36,938 bases of DNA. Origin: Prototheca cutis. Lineage: Eukaryota; Chlorophyta; Trebouxiophyceae; Chlorellales; Chlorellaceae. Under the pieces are notes generated by a model. That model saw only the letters and a program-made list of their open reading frames with translations. It was not told where the DNA came from and did no database searches. Positions 23,001-34,323 of this stretch are shown here, piece after piece. The translations under genes and the position numbers were made by a program. Each line of letters begins with the position of its first letter. Position 1 is the stretch's first letter. The stretch lies in contig BCIH01000001.1 of assembly GCA_002897115.2 (NCBI GenBank), forward strand, positions 174,364 to 211,301. The letters run 5' to 3'.

Positions 23001-26000
23001 ATGGTGACGCCCGTAGNCGAGGTAGCCGTGCATCAGGAGCACGCCAATGGTGGGCGACTTACGCTGGCGCAGAAGAAAAAGCTCAAGCAGAAACAGCGCA
23101 AGGCAGCACGCCGAGTCGAAAGGTGAGTCTGAGCGACTTGCGCGGTCTGCATTACCGGCAGCTGCATCGAATCGCGTGTTTGGTGCTGATCAGGCATTTT
23201 CTACCACGCAGGGAGGCCATCGAAGAAGCGAGGAATGCATCCGGGGGTCCCACGAAACCAAGCATTGGAGAGGTAGGTGGAGGTGGGTGGGGAATGGCTG
23301 GGGCCAGATGGGCGAGAGCAGAATGCATACCGAGCTGGAATGTCAGGTTTGAGGACCTGGTGCATGTGCTTCTCAGGGTGTGCACGCGCCGCACTCTCTG
23401 CAGGAGGAGGGGGTGGAGATTGAGTATGTGCCCGCCCCGCTCGACCTGGGCATCGTGGGGATCAAAACCGAGACGCCGGCCGATGATGTGCCCATGGCAG
23501 AAGCTCCTGGGCTGGGCAGTGCAGTCAGTGTGAAAGAGGAGGACGAGGAGGCTGCCTCCGAGGTAAGGATGGACAATTGCTCTGTGGTTGGGAAGGTTGA
23601 TGGTGGGGGTAGGGGTGCGAAGTGCAGTAGATGTACGGGATATTCCTTGCGCTACGGAACTGGATGCGCTCGCGTGTTGAGTTCCCGGCAGTGCCTGCCT
23701 GCCTGTATGTGTGCACGGACATCGGAAACCAAGCGCCTGAATGGCGTTCTCCAACAACCAACCGTGCAGAATGGCACCGTCGATGGCTTTGCCCGAGTGC
23801 TGGAGCGGTTTGGGGCTGGTGGGTACGGCGACGAAGCCGATGGCGATGAGGGTCAGCAGCCGGAGGCCGGCACCGCAGAGCGGGAGCAGGACGCAGACGG
23901 GGCTGAAGCCAAGTCGGGCAGCGACGACGACGGTGCGGGCGTCGGTGTTGGGACAGGCTTGGCTGGTCATGGGGCTCCTGGCGCCCTGCGAGGCCAGTGG
24001 CTTTCAGTCAAACCCGTTTCGATGCATGCGGTCGAGTAGCGCTGCTGTGCAGCTTCCAATGTGTCTCTCCCCACCTGTCGTGACGTTCAATACAGAAAAC
24101 GACGGGGGAGAGGAGCAGCTGTCGAAGAAGAAGCTCCGCGCAATGTCCCGCCTGAAGATTGCCGAGCTCAAGCAGGCCTGCGCCCGGCCAGACGTCGTCG
24201 AGATCTGGGACACAACCGCGACGGACCCCATGCTGCTCGTGCACCTCAAAGTGCGTGGAGACTGCATTGTTCTAGCTTTCGGTGGACAGTCTTTTGATGA
24301 CGGGCATTAATTCAAAGACGTGCACCGGCGCTTTTGTAAACTGGCGCTTGCCTGTGGGGAGGGACCCTTGCATGANGCAACAATGCAATCACCTCTTGGG
24401 TACCCTGCTCCCACTGCAGGCCTACCGCAACACCGTGCCAGTACCACGGCACTGGTCCCAGAAGCGGGCCTACCTGCAGGGCAAGCGCGGCATCGAGAAG
24501 CCGCCGTTCAAACTGCCAGAGTTTATCGAGGCAACGGGCATTGGTGGGTCGGCGTGGATTGGGGGGGCCACGCGTCTTGGTGGTGTGATGTTGCCGTGTC
24601 ACGTGGGGTGGGCCGACGCCCAGGGGCACGGACCCCACAGCGGAACATTGCTGTGCTCTCAAACACTCGTCCGCCACCACCTGATAGTAACCACTTGTTT
24701 GGCTACTATTCCCAACAGGTGAGATGCGGCAGGCTTACATGGAGAAGGCAGAGGCCCAGAAACTCAAGTCCAAGGGCCGGGAGCGAATGCAGCCCAAGAT
24801 GGGCAAACTCGACATCGATTACCAGGTTTGTTGAAGAGGAGGGGGTCCTGTGGGTGTTGCTGGGCAACTTTGCGGGGCTTGCTCTTGGTCCCAAGGGACT
24901 GCTGCGGGTTGTCAGTCTCCGGCGGAACTGTGCAGCAGCACATCCATCGCTACCCCACCTATCCCGCCATGGCTTGCAGATCCTGCATGACGCCTTTTTC
25001 AAGTACCAGACCAAGCCTAAGTTGACCAAGATGGGCGACCTCTATTATGAGGGAAAGGAGTACGAGACCGATGTGAAGAATGCGACACCTGGTGCGTGAT
25101 GTGCAGTGCCGCATTTGTTTTTCGCGCTGTGATGTGTGGGTGGGTGGGGGGTGTGGGAAGGGGGGGGGGAGATCAACTGATCATCGACGCTCTCCGCCTA
25201 AGAAAGAAGTCAATAAACCTCTGATCTCACAGGTGTCGTGTCGGAGGAGTTGCGCGAGGCATTGGGTATGGTTCCCGGCGCGCCACCACCGTGGCTCATC
25301 CACATGCAGCGGTACGGTCCGCCGCCGTCCTACCCGACGCTGCGCATCCCCGGCCTGACCTGCCCCATCCCCGCCGGCGCCCAGTTTGGGTACCACCAGG
25401 GCGGCTGGGGCAAGCCGCCCGTGGACGAAGAGGGCAGGCCCATCTACGGCGACGTGTTTGGCGAGCACCCCGAGGAAGCTGAAGCCGAAGAGATCCCGGT
25501 GTGTGTAGGGAGAGCAGGGGGATTTGTTGGCCTGCTGGTTTCCGCCGTGCTGACTGATATGCTGCACTGCATTGTCAGACACGTTGCGCAATGGTTTCCA
25601 TTCAAGGGAGTATTGCCTGCAAAACGCTGTGCAGCCCGCCGCGGCAGTGCACTGGGGTGACATCGAAGAGGAGGAGGAAGAAAGCAGCGAGGAGGAAGAG
25701 GTGGGTGGTCTGGTTGGTTTGAAGAGGAGGGTTGCTGGAGCACGCGGCATGTGGCACTGGCAGAGCCCATGGGCAGGCAGGGGTGGCAGCACAGAGGGTT
25801 TGGGGTGGGTCGCATCGGTCAAGGGTCCACCCCTGCCATGCAACTGACCGCTGCATGTCAGCCCCCCGGCCACCGCAGGAGGAAGAGGAGGAGGAGGAAG
25901 AGGATCTGGATGCGATGGCCGACGGCATGGCGAGTGTGGCATCTGGCTTTGCCAGCAGCCTGCCCTCTGGCATCGAGACGCCGTCGGAGCTTGACCTGCG

Positions 26001-26566
26001 CAAGGACAAGGGGCCCGAGCCGCCGCGCCAGCTGTACACGGTGCTGGAACAGCGCGCCGCGCCGGGCGGCGGTGGGCTGCTGGCGCCCGAGCACACCTAC
26101 GCCATGCCTGACCAGGAGGGCAGGCTCAGCGTCGCCGCCGCAAAGCGGCTCGAGGCCCTGCGCCGCGAGGTGCCCACCGACCTCGACGTCGCCATCGACC
26201 CCGCGGTGCGCAAGTTGCTGCTGCTGTGGGTTGGATGGGTTTACTCGTCCTTTTTTGTTCTTAGGGGTGGGGGCGGCCGAGGAATGGGAGGGACGGTTGG
26301 CAGGGGCTGGAACCCGGCGCTGGCTCCACTGGGAACCTCCCCAACCCACCCACCCGCCCGCCCGCCCGCCCACACGTATCACCATCCAGGACTTGGAAAA
26401 TTTGTCGGACGACGCGCTGCGGGAGCTGTACGAGGCAAGGGCCGCCGAGGCGCGGGTAGCGAGCGGGCGCGAGGACCTGTCAGACATGGTCGCCGCCAAG
26501 GCCGCTGCCCAAAAGCGCAAGGCCGCCGAGAAAGCCGCCAAGGACAGCAAGAAGTTCAAGTTCTGA
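23001..26566 (+). CDS. SF3B2: SF3B2 (SAP145), U2 snRNP SF3b subunit
   Basis: SF3B2 is part of the SF3b complex that binds the branch-point region with U2 snRNP. Twelve exons (23001-23122, 23212-23272, 23404-23562, 23770-23932, 24096-24250, 24420-24543, 24719-24825, 24980-25091, 25233-25498, 25635-25700, 25879-26205, 26390-26566) close in phase to about 612 residues. A lysine-rich helix opens the protein (LTLAQKKKLKQKQRK), then EIEYVPAPLDLG and an acidic linker. The conserved SF3B2 core covers residues 185-330 (AELKQACARPDVVE, TVPVPRHWSQKRAYLQGKRG, KPKLTKMGDLYYEGKEYE). The proline-rich PSP domain is near 336-395 (PPPWLIHMQRYGPPPSYP, FGYHQGGWGKPPVDE). The C terminus has EDLSDMVAAKAAAQKRK and ends KKFKF. 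It lacks the N-terminal SAP-containing arm of the 895-residue human protein. The donor of exon 11 could instead be at 26229. Confidence 0.95.
26342..26372 (+). repeat. C-rich CCCA/CCCG repeat in SF3B2 intron 11
   Basis: Tetranucleotide-like CCCA and CCCG units lie just before the acceptor at 26388-26389 and likely serve as its pyrimidine tract. Confidence 0.7.
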
Positions 26567-26918
26567 TCGCCAGCTGCACCATCAGGCGAATGCATATGAG
26601 CTTGTCATGTCGCTTTGGACAGCCTGCTGCAGATGTGATGCACGTTTGAAAGCAGGATGCAGAGCGAGCACGGCGCGAGGGAATTCCCGCCAGGGCGCGA
26701 GGAAGGTCGGCAATCACACGGCCTCCCCCGGAGTGCCATATTATTTGAGGACAGGGCGCACAATGCAGACCACAGTTCTTTTTTCCAACGCTACCACTGC
26801 ACATCACAGGCGCTTGGTACTTGAAAAACTGCAATCGCACCGCAACCTTGCGCTCACAAGCGGCCACACCGGAGGACGTCGAGTACCACGACCGGCTTGC
26901 TTGGCGCCGTGCTGAATC
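26567..26918. other. Intergenic: SF3B2 to DIM1, tandem
   Basis: 352 bases between two tandem + strand genes must carry the SF3B2 3' UTR and the DIM1 promoter. There is no TGTAA on the + strand. A CCATATTATTTGAGG stretch near 26738-26752 is AT-rich, about 170 bases upstream of the DIM1 start, but I cannot call it a promoter element. Confidence 0.5.
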
Positions 26919-28081
26919 ATGAGTTATCTCTTGCCACATCTGCGCAGCGGTTATGCTGTAGATCAGGCCATCCTTGCCGTAAGTGCAAGGCAGGGGCCTG
27001 CTTGTCGATGTGCGCTGGGGAGACCTTCGCCCTGGGAGTTTGCACGCTTGTTCTGGCCCACGGGTGCAAGCGGTTACACCCTTTTTCACCCGCAGGAGGA
27101 GGACCGGGTGGTGGTTGTGCGGTTTGGCCACGACTACGATGATCAGTGCATGCAAATGGACGAGGTACGCCGGGCTCGAAGGCTGTAGACTGTGGGGCCC
27201 TGCCTTGAGGAGCAGCAAAGGAGCCCTACAGAGCCGGACCTAGGTCTATTCACCACATGGACAACGGCTTATGTTCTACCACTCGTCCGCAATGCTTAGA
27301 TCCTTGCAGGGACTGCGGAGAAGATGAAGAACTTTGCTGTCATTTACCTGGTGGACATCAGTGAGGTCCCGGACTTTAATGCCATGTACGAGCTGTATGA
27401 CCCCTGCACAGTCATGTTCTTCTTCAGGAACAAGGTGTGAAACCGGGTATGGTGGTGTTGGTTTGTGATTGGATTGCGGCATCCCAAATACAGATGCATG
27501 GCTGGGTACAGTTGGGACCCCGGTGGTACGCCGGGGTGCGTGCGAGGATAATTACCCCACTGTCGGCGCACCCCTCACGGGGCGCCGCCTCGTGGCAGAG
27601 GGGCAGTCTCCTTGCAACATGAACACTGCTGTCATCTAATAGCTGCTAGGCCTTCAGTCCGTGGTCTGGTGGTTACATCGCAGCAGACATGCCACGCACA
27701 TGGTTGTGCAAGCCCTGCATGGGCATCCGAAAGTGCTGCTGTTGGGGGTCCTGCTTACATTCCGCGTTCTCTCCCGCTGCCCGTGCAGCACATCATGATC
27801 GATCTCGGCACGGGTAACAACAACAAGATCAACTGGGCCATGAACGACAAGCAAGAGTTCATCGACATTGTGGAGACGATCTACCGTGGCGCACGCAAGG
27901 GCCGGGGTCTCGTCGTGTCGCCCAAAGGCACGGGACTGTGTTTTACACGCGGCGAAGCAGTTGTCCGGGGCGGGAATCCAGGTTCTCACCGGATGCATGG
28001 ATGGATGNGTCAGCGCGAAATGGCACAACTCATTCATTTTTCAACCCTGCTGCAGATTACTCGACCAAGTACCGGTACTGA
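26919..28081 (+). CDS. TXNL4A: DIM1/TXNL4A (DIB1), U5 snRNP 15-kDa protein
   Basis: This thioredoxin-fold protein of the U5 snRNP and tri-snRNP guards against premature spliceosome activation. Five exons (26919-26978, 27096-27164, 27300-27434, 27789-27927, 28056-28081) close in phase to 142 residues, the length of the human protein. The sequence is near-invariant: MSYLLPHLRSGYAVDQAIL, EEDRVVVVRFGHDYDDQCM, NFAVIYLVDISEVPDFN, YELYDPCTVMFFFRNKH, MIDLGTGNNNKINWAMNDK, YRGARKGRGLVVSPKDY and the terminus STKYRY. HDYDDQC replaces the more usual HDWDPTC. The last exon encodes only eight residues plus the stop. Reaching it requires the fourth intron to begin with GC. The gene follows SF3B2 in the same direction and converges on H2B. 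Confidence 0.97.
27928..28055 (+). other. GC-AG intron, DIM1 intron 4
   Basis: The donor reads AAAG then GCACGG; the acceptor is CTGCAG. No GT near the exon end allows the universally conserved end DYSTKYRY to be joined in frame, while the GC site does so exactly. Confidence 0.8.
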
Positions 28082-28243
28082 CCAGGGAGGTGACGAGATC
28101 CACAGCATGCGTCCTGTGGAAGCCGCGACGCATCAATTTTGTGCACCAGCAAAGTCCAGTTACCCCACGCTGTGCGCCGCCATTTCATTTCTTCCTTTGC
28201 TTCACCACCGCTGTTCCTTGAATGGCAGTCAGGTCGTGCTCTC

Positions 28244-28248
28244 TTACA
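28244..28248 (-). terminator. Possible polyadenylation signal of H2B
   Basis: TTACA on the + strand, TGTAA on the H2B strand, about 200 bases after the H2B stop. Confidence 0.45.
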
Positions 28249-28260
28249 GGTGGTCAACAG

Positions 28261-28265
28261 TGTAA
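28261..28265 (+). terminator. Possible polyadenylation signal of DIM1
   Basis: TGTAA about 180 bases after the DIM1 stop, in an AT-rich context (TGTAAATTAAGG). Confidence 0.5.
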
Positions 28266-28445
28266 ATTAAGGCACAGATCCACACACACAGACAGCAACC
28301 AGTCAGTTGAACAGCCAACAGACAGGCGCCGTTTCAGCGGCGAGGGAGAGTTGTCAGGCGTCAGGGGGGTACGGACGAGGTTCACAGCGATTGCAGCTGC
28401 TGTCAAGGAGGCTGCCGCTTCTCACGGCCATCTCCCCTGTCCAGT

Positions 28446-29279
28446 CTAACCAGAGGTGAACTTGGTCACGGCTTTGGTGCCCTCAGACACGGCGTGCTTG
28501 GCCAGCTCACCAGGCAGGATCAGGCGCACGGCAGTCTGGATCTCGCGGCTCGTCACCGTGGGCTTCTTGTTGTACCGGGCCAGGTTGCTCGTCTCCGCGG
28601 CCATCTTGTCAAAGATATCCTGGAGGACAGGACACAGGATGAGAAGCACGGTGAAACTTGTTTGTTGCAAAGTGAACAGGTGAACATCGCAATGCAACCT
28701 AGCGGCCGTTGACAGCGCCCGCTCCCGTTGGAAGGACAGGTGCATCACCACCACCCCGGGTTCCCCAACCAAACAGCTCACATTGATGAAGGAGTTCATG
28801 ATGGACATGGCCTTGGAGGAGATACCGGTGTCGGGGTGCACCTGCTTCAGCACCTTGTAGATGTAGATCTTGTAGGTCTCGGCCTGCACGGGAGAGTCGA
28901 GCCGGTAACACCGTCAGCTGTCGAGTCCGTTTAAACTCCCCACCACACCACCGCATGCGCTGAACACGCAAAGCTCTCTACAATCAATCAATGGCATCAG
29001 AGTTGACACGGCCCGGCTTTCTGGGAGCAAGGGGCAAGTCCGCAGCTCATCCACAACCATCCGGCTGTCGCAGCAACGGTTACCTTGCTGACGACCTTCT
29101 TCCTGGTGCCCGCGCTCCTCTTCTCCGCCACCTTCTTGGCGGTTTTCTGCAGAAAATTTTGCGGAACAATGGCGACGTCAGTTTCACTGTGATCCTCACC
29201 CTTCTCAAAAATTCGAAGGAGGGCGATGGCGCGGGGACACCCGCACCTTTGCTGGTGCCTTCTCAGCCTTGGGCGCCAT
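28446..29279 (-). CDS. H2B: Histone H2B, three introns
   Basis: This is a core nucleosomal histone. Four exons (29247-29279, 29084-29146, 28782-28883, 28446-28619) close in phase to 123 residues. The tail is short and lysine-rich ([11 protein letters not shown], then [14 protein letters not shown]). The histone fold is canonical: [70 protein letters not shown]. The end is [11 protein letters not shown]; by alignment the lysine of AVTK (residue 119) is the conserved monoubiquitination site. Introns interrupt the tail and the fold. There is no divergent H2A gene beside it and no histone stem-loop after the stop, so the mRNA is probably polyadenylated and this may be a constitutive rather than S-phase copy. 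That last point is inference. Confidence 0.95.
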
Positions 29280-29808
29280 TGTGATGGATTGTTCTGCCGA
29301 TTTAGAAGAACAACAGGTAGAGGATGAATGGATGCAGTTTGCTTGGAGCGGCGATCTCTTGGCCGGGGGATTGACCTGTCTCGCTCGGGCCCGGGCCTCA
29401 TTTCTCCCTTTCTTCCGGTGTGTTTTTGGACTCTCGCTCGTCCATCCCCACGGTCCTTGCGATGGCCGCATTGCGGAGAATGTAACTGGCTGAGTTGACA
29501 TGTCTGCAAGGCATACGCTTTGAAAACATGTTTGCAGAAGAATGTGTTGCCCCTGGCTTGGCCCCACCCGCATGGTGGGTGCGATGGGGCCTGTCATTCC
29601 CAACTGCCTGGCAATTTTTATGGTTGCTACGGCGAGCTCAACATCCACAAGGGGTAACGGATCGAGGGAGCAGACACATCTCAGAAGGAAGAAACGGAGA
29701 GGAGACAACAGAGGAGTTGTTGCCATCCAGGTGGCCGCCGGTGGGTATCCGGGTGGTCGCCGGGACACCCAAGAGGTGCCCCCTCCCCAACACACACAAC
29801 AAGATCGT
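29280..29808. other. Intergenic: H2B 5' side / V-ATPase A 3' side
   Basis: 529 bases between two minus-strand genes. The 3' end of the V-ATPase A transcript and the H2B promoter lie here. TGTAA at 29483-29487 is on the + strand and serves neither gene. No histone-type promoter element was recognised. Confidence 0.5.
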
Positions 29809-32329
29809 TCAGCGGTACTCCTCCTCCAGGGTCCGGAAGGACTCCTTGATCTCGTCGTTGAGCGCGGCAAACTTGGCGCGGAGGACGGCCTCGCCTTCGG
29901 CCGGGTCCTCGAACTTCTGAGAGGACAGCTTGTAGATGAGGTCGCCGAGGCGCGCCTTGATGACGTTAAAGGTCAGCTTGGCACCGTCGCCGCCGCCCGA
30001 GGCGCTGCGCTCCACCGCAGCATTGGCGCTGTTGTAGAACGTGATCATGTTGCGCAGCATGTCCACCGACTTGTAGAACGGGCAGTACTTGTCGTAGGGT
30101 GTGAACGAGTTTTGCTGCAAAAAGTCGTCCTTGATCAGCCGGGCCGTCTCCAGCGTGATCTTGTCGGCCTCGGCCAGCGCGTCCTTGCCCACCAGCTGCA
30201 CAATCTCGTTCAGGTCGTCCTCCTTTTGCAGAATCTCCCGCACCGCCTTGCGCACGCTGACAAAGTCTGCAAATGTCCGTAAAGGGGGGTGGGGTGGGAT
30301 GGAGAGGTTTGTGTGCACGTGTGTGTGCATCCAAACAGAACTGACAANCAAACCCCATCAAAACCAAAGCCCATCAAACCAGAAACGTACCGGGGTCAAA
30401 CTTGTCGTAGAAGGGCTCCAGGCCCTTGGTGTACTTGGAGTAGGAGATGAGCCAGTTGACGGAGGGGAAGTGCTTGCGCTGCGCGAGTTTCTTGTCCAGG
30501 CCCCAGAACACCTGGACGATGCTGAGCGTGGCGGTGGTCACAGGGTCTGAAAAGTCGCCGCCTGGCGGGGACACCGCGCCGACGATGGTGACGGAGCCCT
30601 CGCGTTCGGGGGAGCCCAGGCACTTCACGCGGCCCGCGCGCTCGTAGAAGCTGGCCAGGCGGGCCGACAGGTAGGCCGGGTACCCCGAGTCTGCGGGCAT
30701 CTCGGCCAGGCGCCCTGAGATCTCGCGCAGGGCCTCGGCCCAACGCGACGTCGAGTCGGCCATCATCGAGAAGTTGTAGCCCATGTCGCGGAAGTACTCG
30801 GCCAGCGTGATGCCCGTGTAGATGGACGCCTCGCGCGCTGCCACAGGCATGTTGGACGTGTTGGCCACGAGCGTGGTGCGCTGCATGATGCTCTCCTCGC
30901 GGCCGTCCGGCATCGTCATGGTCAGCGCGGGGAAGTCCATGAGCACCTCGGCCATTTCGTTGCCGCGCTCGCCGCAGCCGACGTAGATGATGCCCTCCGA
31001 GTTGGAGTACTTGGACAGCGCCTGCGAAATGACCGTCTTGCCACAGCCAAACGCACCAGGGATCGCGCACGTCCCACCCAGCACGCCGGGGAACAAGCCG
31101 TCCAGCACGCGCTGCCCCGTCAGCAGCGGCGTGTTGGCAAGCAGCTTTTGCGCCACGGGGCGCGGGGCGCGCACGGGCCAGAGCTGGAGCATGCTGTACT
31201 CCTTCTTCACACCCCCAAACTCCACCTCGATCACCTTGTCCGTCAGCGAGTACTCGCCCTCAGGGGCAATGTACGTCACGTTGCCACGCGCGCCGGGCGG
31301 GAGCATGATGCGGTGCGTCATCATCGTGTTCTCATGCACCGTCGCGTAAATGTCACCGCCCGTCACGCGGTCGCCCACGCGCACGCTGCCGGGTGCAAAC
31401 TCCCAGGCCTTGGACCGGTCCAGCGCGGGGACGTCCACGCCGCGCGGGATGAAGCACGAGTCGCTGTCCACCGCGATGCTCTTCAGCGGACGCTGGATGC
31501 CATCGAAGATTGTGCCCAGAATGCCAGGGCCCAGCTCCACCGACAGCGGCTGCATCGGGCGATTCATTGGTTGATCGGTTTGTATGAGAGCACGGGGGCT
31601 GTGCGGGTGGTTCCATGAAAGCATGGGTGTTTTGGTATCCATGCGAGCACACCTGCAGGCATGGGTAGGCAATGCCTTGCATGGGTAACAACGTACCTTG
31701 CCGCTCCGGGTGACGGGGTCACCAACTGTCAGGCCCGACGTGTCTTCGTACACCTGTCGCAGGAAAACGAGGGTGGAGATCGTTGATTAGCAATGTCTCC
31801 GACGACCACGCACGGCACGATGGGAGGGTGAGTACCACGCAATGCACCGTCCACAGCTCCACTGCCGGGAGTTCCCTGCATGCCACCTGACGTCTCCGGC
31901 CCCCGCCCAGTCCAGCCCAGGTGGCCCCAGGAAAACCCTAAGCCCCAGGGCTGGTACAGGCCGCATGCCTGTGGGAAACAGCGCACCTGAATGGTGGCCG
32001 TGTCGCCCTCCAGCCGGATGATCTCTCCAATCAGCTTCTCGGCGCCCACTCTGACCAGCTCGTACATGGCGGACCCGCTCATGTTGCTGGCCACCACGAC
32101 GGGGCCCGATACCTTGCGGACATACCTGCGCGCCAGACATGAAAACAGAAGATGTATAAACCCAAGAACAACGGGTGGAAGGGCTGTGCACAGGAATGAG
32201 CCGCAGGGTCCGGCCGGGGGCCCAACCCTGCCATCGCAACCCCCAAAACCCCACGTCACGAGCGTCCCACTGCCAGGGGGCCAGCGCGCACCCGTAGTTG
32301 TGCTCGCTCGTTTCGATGTCCCTACCCAT
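29809..32329 (-). CDS. VHA-A: V-type H+-ATPase catalytic subunit A
   Basis: Subunit A is the ATP-hydrolysing subunit of the V1 sector, which drives proton pumping into vacuole, Golgi and endosomes. Five exons (32292-32329, 31987-32125, 31697-31753, 30391-31549, 29809-30266) close in phase to 616 residues, as expected (617 in human). The N-terminal barrel has [20 protein letters not shown]. The Walker A motif GAFGCGKT is at about 243-250. The catalytic glutamate lies in [10 protein letters not shown]. Further conserved blocks are [40 protein letters not shown] and [15 protein letters not shown]. The large fourth exon carries the whole nucleotide-binding domain. The C-terminal domain ([46 protein letters not shown]) is closest to plant forms. 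The start [13 protein letters not shown] gives a very short leader before the barrel, slightly shorter than in plants. Confidence 0.96.
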
Positions 32330-32884
32330 ATTGTATGTGTACTATGGATAGTTGGGCTGAGATGTGCGGCCCGCACACGGACTGTCNCCCGCAAGGGTTT
32401 GCCCTGGGCACCTTGTCCTCCGGGCGATCCCTTGGGTCGTGCAAGGACGCTCGCGTTGAGCAGGAATTACGTATATTTCAAGAAAACAGGGGTGTCTGAC
32501 CGTTTCCTATCGCAAAGCGAGGACAGCGAGTACTGTTCTGGATTGTTGCTGTGGGGGGGATCTCACTTGCGTTCGGGTGGGAGGTAATTCCACGCGAGAG
32601 CTCCGCACCGCCGCGCCTTTATGCTGACCCCTTGCTCAACGGGGGAATGCCAAGAGGTTCGGCCCGATCCCGCGGTGGTCACCTCCAAGTAGGTCGTACC
32701 AGAATGAAACATTAAATACAGACTTTACACGCTCTGTAAGACAGGATCGGACAGAAGTGGCGGACAATGGATCCCCTTCCTCCTGTGACATGTGTTGACA
32801 TGGGCTGGCCAAGACGAAAGTGAGAGCCCCTCGCTGGCCCCATCGCATCGTCGGCATCAATCCTGAAATTGTTCACATTCCAAA
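32330..32884. promoter_or_regulatory. Divergent promoter, V-ATPase A / ODA docking gene
   Basis: 555 bases lie between two divergent start codons and must hold both promoters. AT-rich patches occur near 32467-32490 and 32705-32722. No defined element could be assigned. The two genes would not be expected to be co-expressed, since one is constitutive and the other ciliary. Confidence 0.5.
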
Positions 32885-34292
32885 ATGACGGCGGCACTGG
32901 GAGTTGATGCCCAGGTTGTCCGCAAGCAGCGGTAAGGCCGGCGTGTGGCGGCATGACGGAGACGATCGGGGACCCACCTGATGTCGGTCCACTCCCATGC
33001 ACGAACGCGGGACCTCCCGTGGGCCTCTCCAAATCCACCCATCTTGGTGTTATCTGCAAAACAGGGTGGCTCTGGACATAATCAGTGCCGACAATCAGGT
33101 GCTGAAGGAGCAGCTGGTCTTGGAGAACCGGTTCACAGTGCAGCCCGGAACGCAGCAGGGGGCCACCACCCTGTCAGAGCTCCAAGCCGAAGCAGATATC
33201 CTCGTAAAAAAGGCGCGTGTGTCCGGGGGATGAAATATGTGGTGACTGGTGTGACCGTCCTGCGACCAGTGTTTCCATGCCGCCTTGATACCTGCGCTGG
33301 GTCCCTGCTTGTTCCCGAGGGCCTGGTGACAGCAGCCAAAGCCATCACGTGCGTNCATGTGATTCCTCTTGCAGATCACGGATGCACAGCGGTTGAAGGG
33401 CGCGCTGGCGGCAAAAGCCGCGGGGCTGGAGGGCAGGCTCGCCGACCAGCGAAAACGGCTGCAGGGCACCGACAACTCCACCGTCCAGACCATCAAGGTT
33501 GGAGCACCTGGTTGCTGGTTCAGAGCTCGTGGTGCTGGCAAGTGCCACTCATGTTTGCATGCAGACCGCTGCTGTACTGTGCATTCGTGGACGCGAGTTG
33601 TGGGCCTGTGCCGTTGCTGGCTCCCATCATTTGGGTCGGGCAGGCGGACGGTCCGTGGGTTTGAACGAGACGCAATGCCAGCTGGCATGACCGATGGCTG
33701 GCTCGGCAGAACATGCCGCGACGCTCGTCCACACCCTGCTCCCGTCCCCATGCAGGGCCGGCGCCGGCTGAAGCTGCTGGAAGACCAGCTCCAGGCAGCA
33801 CAGACGCGACGGAGCGAACTCTTGAACGCCAGGGCTGCAACTAATGCGTACGGTGTTGTTTGGGTTCCAGTGTGTCTTTGGGATGGGTTGGGCAAGGAGT
33901 AGCGCTGCAGGCATTCCCATTCCACCTGGGTGCAGGGTCACGTGGGAGCAACTTGCCCCGTCGTCGTCACGGCATGTCTGTCACACCCAACAAAAAAGCA
34001 AAACTTGTACCGACACACAGCCGTGTGCGTGCGCTGGAGCGTGAGGCCGAGTTGGCTGAGGGTTCGGCGGCGCGCTTGCGTGGCCACCTGCGCCGGCGCA
34101 AGGCCGAGCTGCTGGACCTGGTCGCTGACATCAGTGCGGCGCACGAGGCGCGGGAGCGCGCCCTAGCCATGGCCACGCACACCCGGGCAGGCGCCGAGCG
34201 AGAGGCCACTGCGCTGGAGCAAGAGTGGCGCAAGCTCACCCAGCTCCTGGACATGGAGCGCCACGCTCGGGTCCGTCTATCTAGTGGCTGGG

Positions 34293-34323
<31 letters not shown>

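Larger units (their letters stand above)
28082..28445. other. Convergent intergenic region, DIM1 / H2B
   Basis: 364 bases separate the stop codons of two converging genes. The region holds facing polyadenylation signals (28244-28248 on the minus strand, 28261-28265 on the plus strand). No histone-type 3' stem-loop was found next to the H2B stop. Confidence 0.65.

Noticed and set aside
28403..28425. Hairpin downstream of H2B as a histone stem-loop
   Set aside because: A four-pair stem with a seven-base loop does not match the six-pair, four-base consensus.
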